Source: Methanomassiliicoccus sp.
Lineage (GTDB): Archaea > Thermoplasmatota > Thermoplasmata > Methanomassiliicoccales > Methanomassiliicoccaceae
Assembly (NCBI GenBank): GCA_012719175.1
Contig: JAAYAX010000014.1
Location: 143,768 to 207,767 of the forward strand
Length of the DNA stretch: 64,000 nt
Direction: 5' to 3'
In this document: piece after piece, positions 61,192 to 64,000 of the stretch
How the letters are laid out: each line of letters opens with the position of its first letter
Numbering within the stretch: position 1 is the stretch's first letter
Made by a program: the position numbers and the translations under genes
Notes under the pieces: model-generated
Seen by the model: the letters and a program-made list of their open reading frames with translations, nothing else
The model's database searches: none
What the model was told of the DNA's origin: nothing

Positions 61192-61767
61192 ATGGCCATG
61201 GAATACCGAAAGGAGATCGATATCCAGGAATGCGAGTTGGTGTACCCTCCCAAGGAGGATACCTTCCTGCTGCTGGAATGCTTGACCCTCATTCCAGGGG
61301 AGAAGGTCCTGGAGATGGGTTGCGGGACCGGACTGATCTCTTGTCACATCGCTGCTGCCGGGGGTGACCTTACGGCGGCGGACATCAACCCCTGGGCCGT
61401 GGAATGTACGAGGCATAACCTCCAGCGGAACCGCCTGCAGGGGAAGGTGGTGGAGAGCGACCTGTTCCTGAACGTGAAGGACGGGTTCGATCTCCTGGTG
61501 TTCAACCCACCATATCTGGCAGCAGAGGACGAGGGCATGCTGGAAAAGGCATGGGCCGGAGGAGCGACCGGGCTAGATGTGCTTGCACCCTTCCTGGAGA
61601 GGGTTGGGGAGCATCTTCTCCCGGAGGGCCGTATCCTTCTTCTGCTGTCATCGGAGATGGAGCTCGAAGGACTGGATGTCCTGCTCTCAAGGTTCACCCA
61701 CCGTCGACTGGGCACCCGCCGATACTTCTTCGAGGAGCTGTGGGTCGAGGAGCTGAGGGTGCCGTAA
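61192..61767 (+). CDS. HemK2-like SAM methyltransferase
   Basis: 191 residues. The start VYPPKEDTFLLLECL, the SAM loop VLEMGCGTGLISCHI and the NPPY motif (LLVFNPPYLAAEDEG), which positions a glutamine side chain, define the HemK2/PrmC-related class that methylates release factor glutamine. The protein lacks the N-terminal helical domain of bacterial PrmC, as in archaeal Mtq2-like enzymes. A Trm112-like protein, the natural partner of such enzymes in eukaryotes, is encoded at 1830. Start at ATG 61192 or 61198. Confidence 0.85.
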   Translation: MAMEYRKEIDIQECELVYPPKEDTFLLLECLTLIPGEKVLEMGCGTGLISCHIAAAGGDLTAADINPWAVECTRHNLQRNRLQGKVVESDLFLNVKDGFDLLVFNPPYLAAEDEGMLEKAWAGGATGLDVLAPFLERVGEHLLPEGRILLLLSSEMELEGLDVLLSRFTHRRLGTRRYFFEELWVEELRVP

Positions 61768-61852
61768 ATCGTCGCATGCCAGCAGTTTGTCGCTCAGAAC
61801 CATGACAAATGCTGGTATGGTGTCTGGGCGTTCATCGTTTGCCCTGAAACCG

Positions 61853-62239
61853 CTAGGCGATCACCGTGATCGTCCCCGTCATAACGGGATGGATGGAGCA
61901 GTGGTAAGGGAACTCTCCGATCTGATCGAACTGATGGATATAGCGTTGACCGTTCGGCAGGATGCCACTGGTGAACGGGTATGAGGCATTGTCCGATACG
62001 ATGTCATGATCGGCACCAGCTTGGTTCACCCACGTAACATTCTCTCCAACATGGACAGTCAGGGAGCTTGGGGCGAATCCAGGGGAATAGCCGATGTACC
62101 GGATTATTACCTCGTTACTGGTCGTGGGCGGAGCTGGAGCGTTGGTCCCGAACATGTTGGCCATTACCGCGACGACCGCAACAATAACGACGATGACGGC
62201 CACAACAGCAACGATGATCGGCGTTCTCGATGTAGCCAT
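61853..62239 (-). CDS. membrane-anchored cupredoxin (plastocyanin-like)
   Basis: 128 residues. One N-terminal membrane anchor (RTPIIVAVVAVIVVIVAVVAVMANMF) and a blue-copper domain: IGYSPGFAPSSLTVHVGENVTWVNQAGADHDIVSD (first His ligand) and FPYHCSIHPVMTGTITV (Cys, His and Met ligands). It would carry electrons outside the cell. The ATG at 62239 follows a TATA box (read GTTATATAGG at 62261-62270) by about 25 bases, so the mRNA is leaderless. Confidence 0.88.
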   Translation of the reverse strand: MATSRTPIIVAVVAVIVVIVAVVAVMANMFGTNAPAPPTTSNEVIIRYIGYSPGFAPSSLTVHVGENVTWVNQAGADHDIVSDNASYPFTSGILPNGQRYIHQFDQIGEFPYHCSIHPVMTGTITVIA

Positions 62240-62637
62240 GTGTTTCGATTTTGAGACCCGCCTATATAACCCTTGTGAATTGAATTGAGATCTTCTTCTG
62301 TGCACCGACCATCCACCATGTGTGTCGATACCGGTGCTTCGATTTCGACGCCATTTGTTACAAGGTTCTGCAATCCTATGATGACTGTCATAAGGGCAAC
62401 CTCATGAAAAATTTCAGCTGTGCGAATTTCAACCTCGCCAAGTTGAGATGCCCCTTCCTCTTGACCGGTCAGATCATACTATTTTCGTGTATAGATATTA
62501 TGGAAAGGATCACGCTCCGGGCTGACCCCAGTATATGGTGGATCCACCAGACGGTGGGGGAGGTCATCTCCTTCATTTACGGGATATTTCAATGTACCCA
62601 GGGAACTATAATAAATACAATTGTTAATGACTGCACC
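62240..62637. other. divergent intergenic region cupredoxin / surface protein
   Basis: About 400 bases with the leftward TATA (62261-62270) and the rightward TATA (ctataataaatac, 62606-62618). Nothing else supported; no open frame with family resemblance. Confidence 0.45.
62606..62618 (+). promoter_or_regulatory. TATA box of the 62638 surface protein
   Basis: ctataataaatac lies 20-32 bases before the GTG at 62638. No Shine-Dalgarno site, so leaderless initiation is likely. Confidence 0.6.
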
Positions 62638-64000
62638 GTGTTCCGAGGAAAGCTCCACGCCGCCTTGGCGCTTCTGTTATGCTCTCTGATGATCCTGACC
62701 ATTATTCCTACTGCTGCCACGGCAGAGGTCCCCTCCAGTCAAGTGTTCTTCACCGAGAACGCGGATGAGATCGTGTTCCAGGAGTGGTTCGATAATTGGA
62801 CCAAGACGGACGAGAACCCGAACGATAGCGTGGACACGTGGTGTAGGTCCAAACATACGTTCCACAGTGGCGGTTTCGCCGCTTACTGCGCGAAATCCGG
62901 TTACAACTCCAACTACTATAACGCTACCGACAATCAGCCGTACGACTTCAACCTCTTGAACATGTCCAGCGAGGTGCCTCAGTCGGAGTACGTTCAGAGG
63001 TACGATACGAACATGGATGCCGTGATGCGTAAGTACGTGAGCGGCCTCAGTGCTTACGCCAACATCACCTTGACCTTCTGGTTCTACTCAGATACCGGCA
63101 TCTCCGATGCCACCCAGCCGGGTACCGGAACTGTCGTCGGATACGACTTTCTGAACGTGGTCTACTACACTGGCAAGAACAGCAGCATCATGAAGCACGT
63201 GGCCTGGACGATCAGCCAGGAGCAGGCCATGGCCGAGACCTGGATGCAAGCAACAGTGGAGATCCCCAACAACGCGTCGTGGATAGGCTTCGAGTTCGTG
63301 TCCGGGACCGTACCCCCCACTAACGGAGACGTCTACGACGCCTTCGCCGAGTACGGTGTCAGAACGATCTCCAGCAATTCTCTGGGCACAAGAGAGGGGG
63401 TGTTCCTGGACGATATCAGCTGCATCGGCACCGTTCCAGTCGGGTCCCTGCCCTTGACGACGTCGGTGCTGCCCCTCGATGATTACCAGACCGCCAGCCC
63501 CTTCCCTGTGAGCTTCACTGACAACGGCCCCTGGGTCCCCATGGATTACGTGAAATTTTACTACCGTGTCAACGGAACGGGCGATTGGCAGCTGTACACC
63601 ACCATTGGGAGGCCGGACGGCAAGTTCGAATCCAGTCCCATCTCATTCGATCCGCCGGGCGATGGGAGGTATGAGTTCTTCACTCAAGGTACGGACGTCA
63701 ATAACGTCACCGAGGTGAGGAGAGATGCGGCCGACGCCAGCACCATCGTCGATACCGTGTCCCCGGTGACCGCCATAGCCATTTATGGCAACGAGGGAGG
63801 GAACGGATACATCGGGGCGGCCTCTATCAACCTGACCTCGGAGGATGTGACCTCAGGGATCGGGGAGATCCATTATCGGATAAATGGAGGGGGGTGGACG
63901 ACATACGGGAGCAACATCGGCCTCTTCGACAACGGAACCCACGTACTGGAATATTATGCAGAGGATAGAGCGGGTAATGTCGAGGACGTGAAGAACACCA
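62638..64000 (+). CDS. surface protein with Ig-like repeats, cut by the window end
   Basis: Open from GTG 62638 to the edge (454 codons). Signal segment AALALLLCSLMILTIIPTAATA. N-terminal region with SVDTWCRSKHTFHSGGFAAYC, YDTNMDAVMRKYVSGL and EGVFLDDISCIG, then Ig-like units: VKFYYRVNGTGDWQLYTT, STIVDTVSPVTAIAI, IHYRINGGGWTTYG and LEYYAEDRAGNVED. These align unit by unit with the protein at 28211, so the two are paralogs. The C-terminal anchor, expected by analogy, lies beyond the window. Confidence 0.85.
   Translation, partial: MFRGKLHAALALLLCSLMILTIIPTAATAEVPSSQVFFTENADEIVFQEWFDNWTKTDENPNDSVDTWCRSKHTFHSGGFAAYCAKSGYNSNYYNATDNQPYDFNLLNMSSEVPQSEYVQRYDTNMDAVMRKYVSGLSAYANITLTFWFYSDTGISDATQPGTGTVVGYDFLNVVYYTGKNSSIMKHVAWTISQEQAMAETWMQATVEIPNNASWIGFEFVSGTVPPTNGDVYDAFAEYGVRTISSNSLGTREGVFLDDISCIGTVPVGSLPLTTSVLPLDDYQTASPFPVSFTDNGPWVPMDYVKFYYRVNGTGDWQLYTTIGRPDGKFESSPISFDPPGDGRYEFFTQGTDVNNVTEVRRDAADASTIVDTVSPVTAIAIYGNEGGNGYIGAASINLTSEDVTSGIGEIHYRINGGGWTTYGSNIGLFDNGTHVLEYYAEDRAGNVEDVKNT

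Noticed and set aside
1..64000. CRISPR arrays, insertion sequences or prophage modules
   Set aside because: No regularly spaced repeats, transposase or integrase motifs, or terminal repeats were seen on either strand.

Overview
The window is archaeal chromosome. The evidence is the gene set: RNA polymerase subunit K, ribosomal proteins S2 and S17e, Nep1, formate-dependent PurP, archaeal RPA with its partner, RqcH, an HVO_0476-type zinc finger protein and an AmmeMemo B protein. Many genes also have A/T-rich TATA-like boxes 22-30 bases before starts that lack a Shine-Dalgarno site, which suggests leaderless mRNAs. Gene content and moderately high G+C fit Thermoplasmatota, possibly a relative of Methanomassiliicoccales. 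HypE implies a NiFe hydrogenase elsewhere. No methanogenesis marker is present, so the order-level placement is inference.

Layout. 1-10 kb: edge-truncated phenylacetate-CoA ligase, acidic protein, Trm112-like protein, aminotransferase, pdxS, purP-nep1, and RPA with its partner. 10-20 kb: the rpoK-rps2-MEMO block, an MFS exporter, an aconitase-family leuC/leuD-like pair, an acetyl-CoA synthetase with AT-rich control region, a CBS protein, class II photolyase and a Zn-phospholipase-like membrane protein. 20-30 kb: small membrane proteins, a CDF transporter with three tandem C-terminal domains, a broken GCS2-type ligase downstream of a YkgJ protein, a kinase-fold protein that has lost its catalytic residues, a membrane-tethered HTH regulator beside a secreted beta-propeller protein, and a surface protein. 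30-40 kb: Aag and Nei glycosylases, a flavodoxin-flavodoxin-DUF3795 operon, metallo-hydrolase, threonine synthase, SDR, tRNA-Arg(TCG) and hypE. 40-50 kb: tRNA-Val, a hybrid sensor kinase, DedA, DUF1015, an Ig-repeat surface protein, tRNA-Thr and RqcH. 50-64 kb: tRNA-Arg(GCG), a nonsense-interrupted terC, a three-gene ABC exporter, S17e, DUF2164, ThyX, TraB, SerB, a rhomboid/MBL/zinc-finger/Pcm operon, a HemK2-like methyltransferase, a cupredoxin, and a second surface protein paralogous to the one at 28 kb and cut by the window end.

Most of the window is housekeeping. I saw no CRISPR array, insertion sequence or prophage. The most unusual items are two conserved genes interrupted by lesions (GCS2 with a one-base frameshift and an in-frame TAG; terC with an in-frame TGA), the pseudokinase, the rhomboid-zinc ribbon fusion, the triple-domain CDF protein, and small genes and structured leaders in apparently empty intergenic DNA. 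By my hand count about 16 of some 60 genes end in TAG, so this genome uses TAG as an ordinary stop. That argues against general pyrrolysine read-through.
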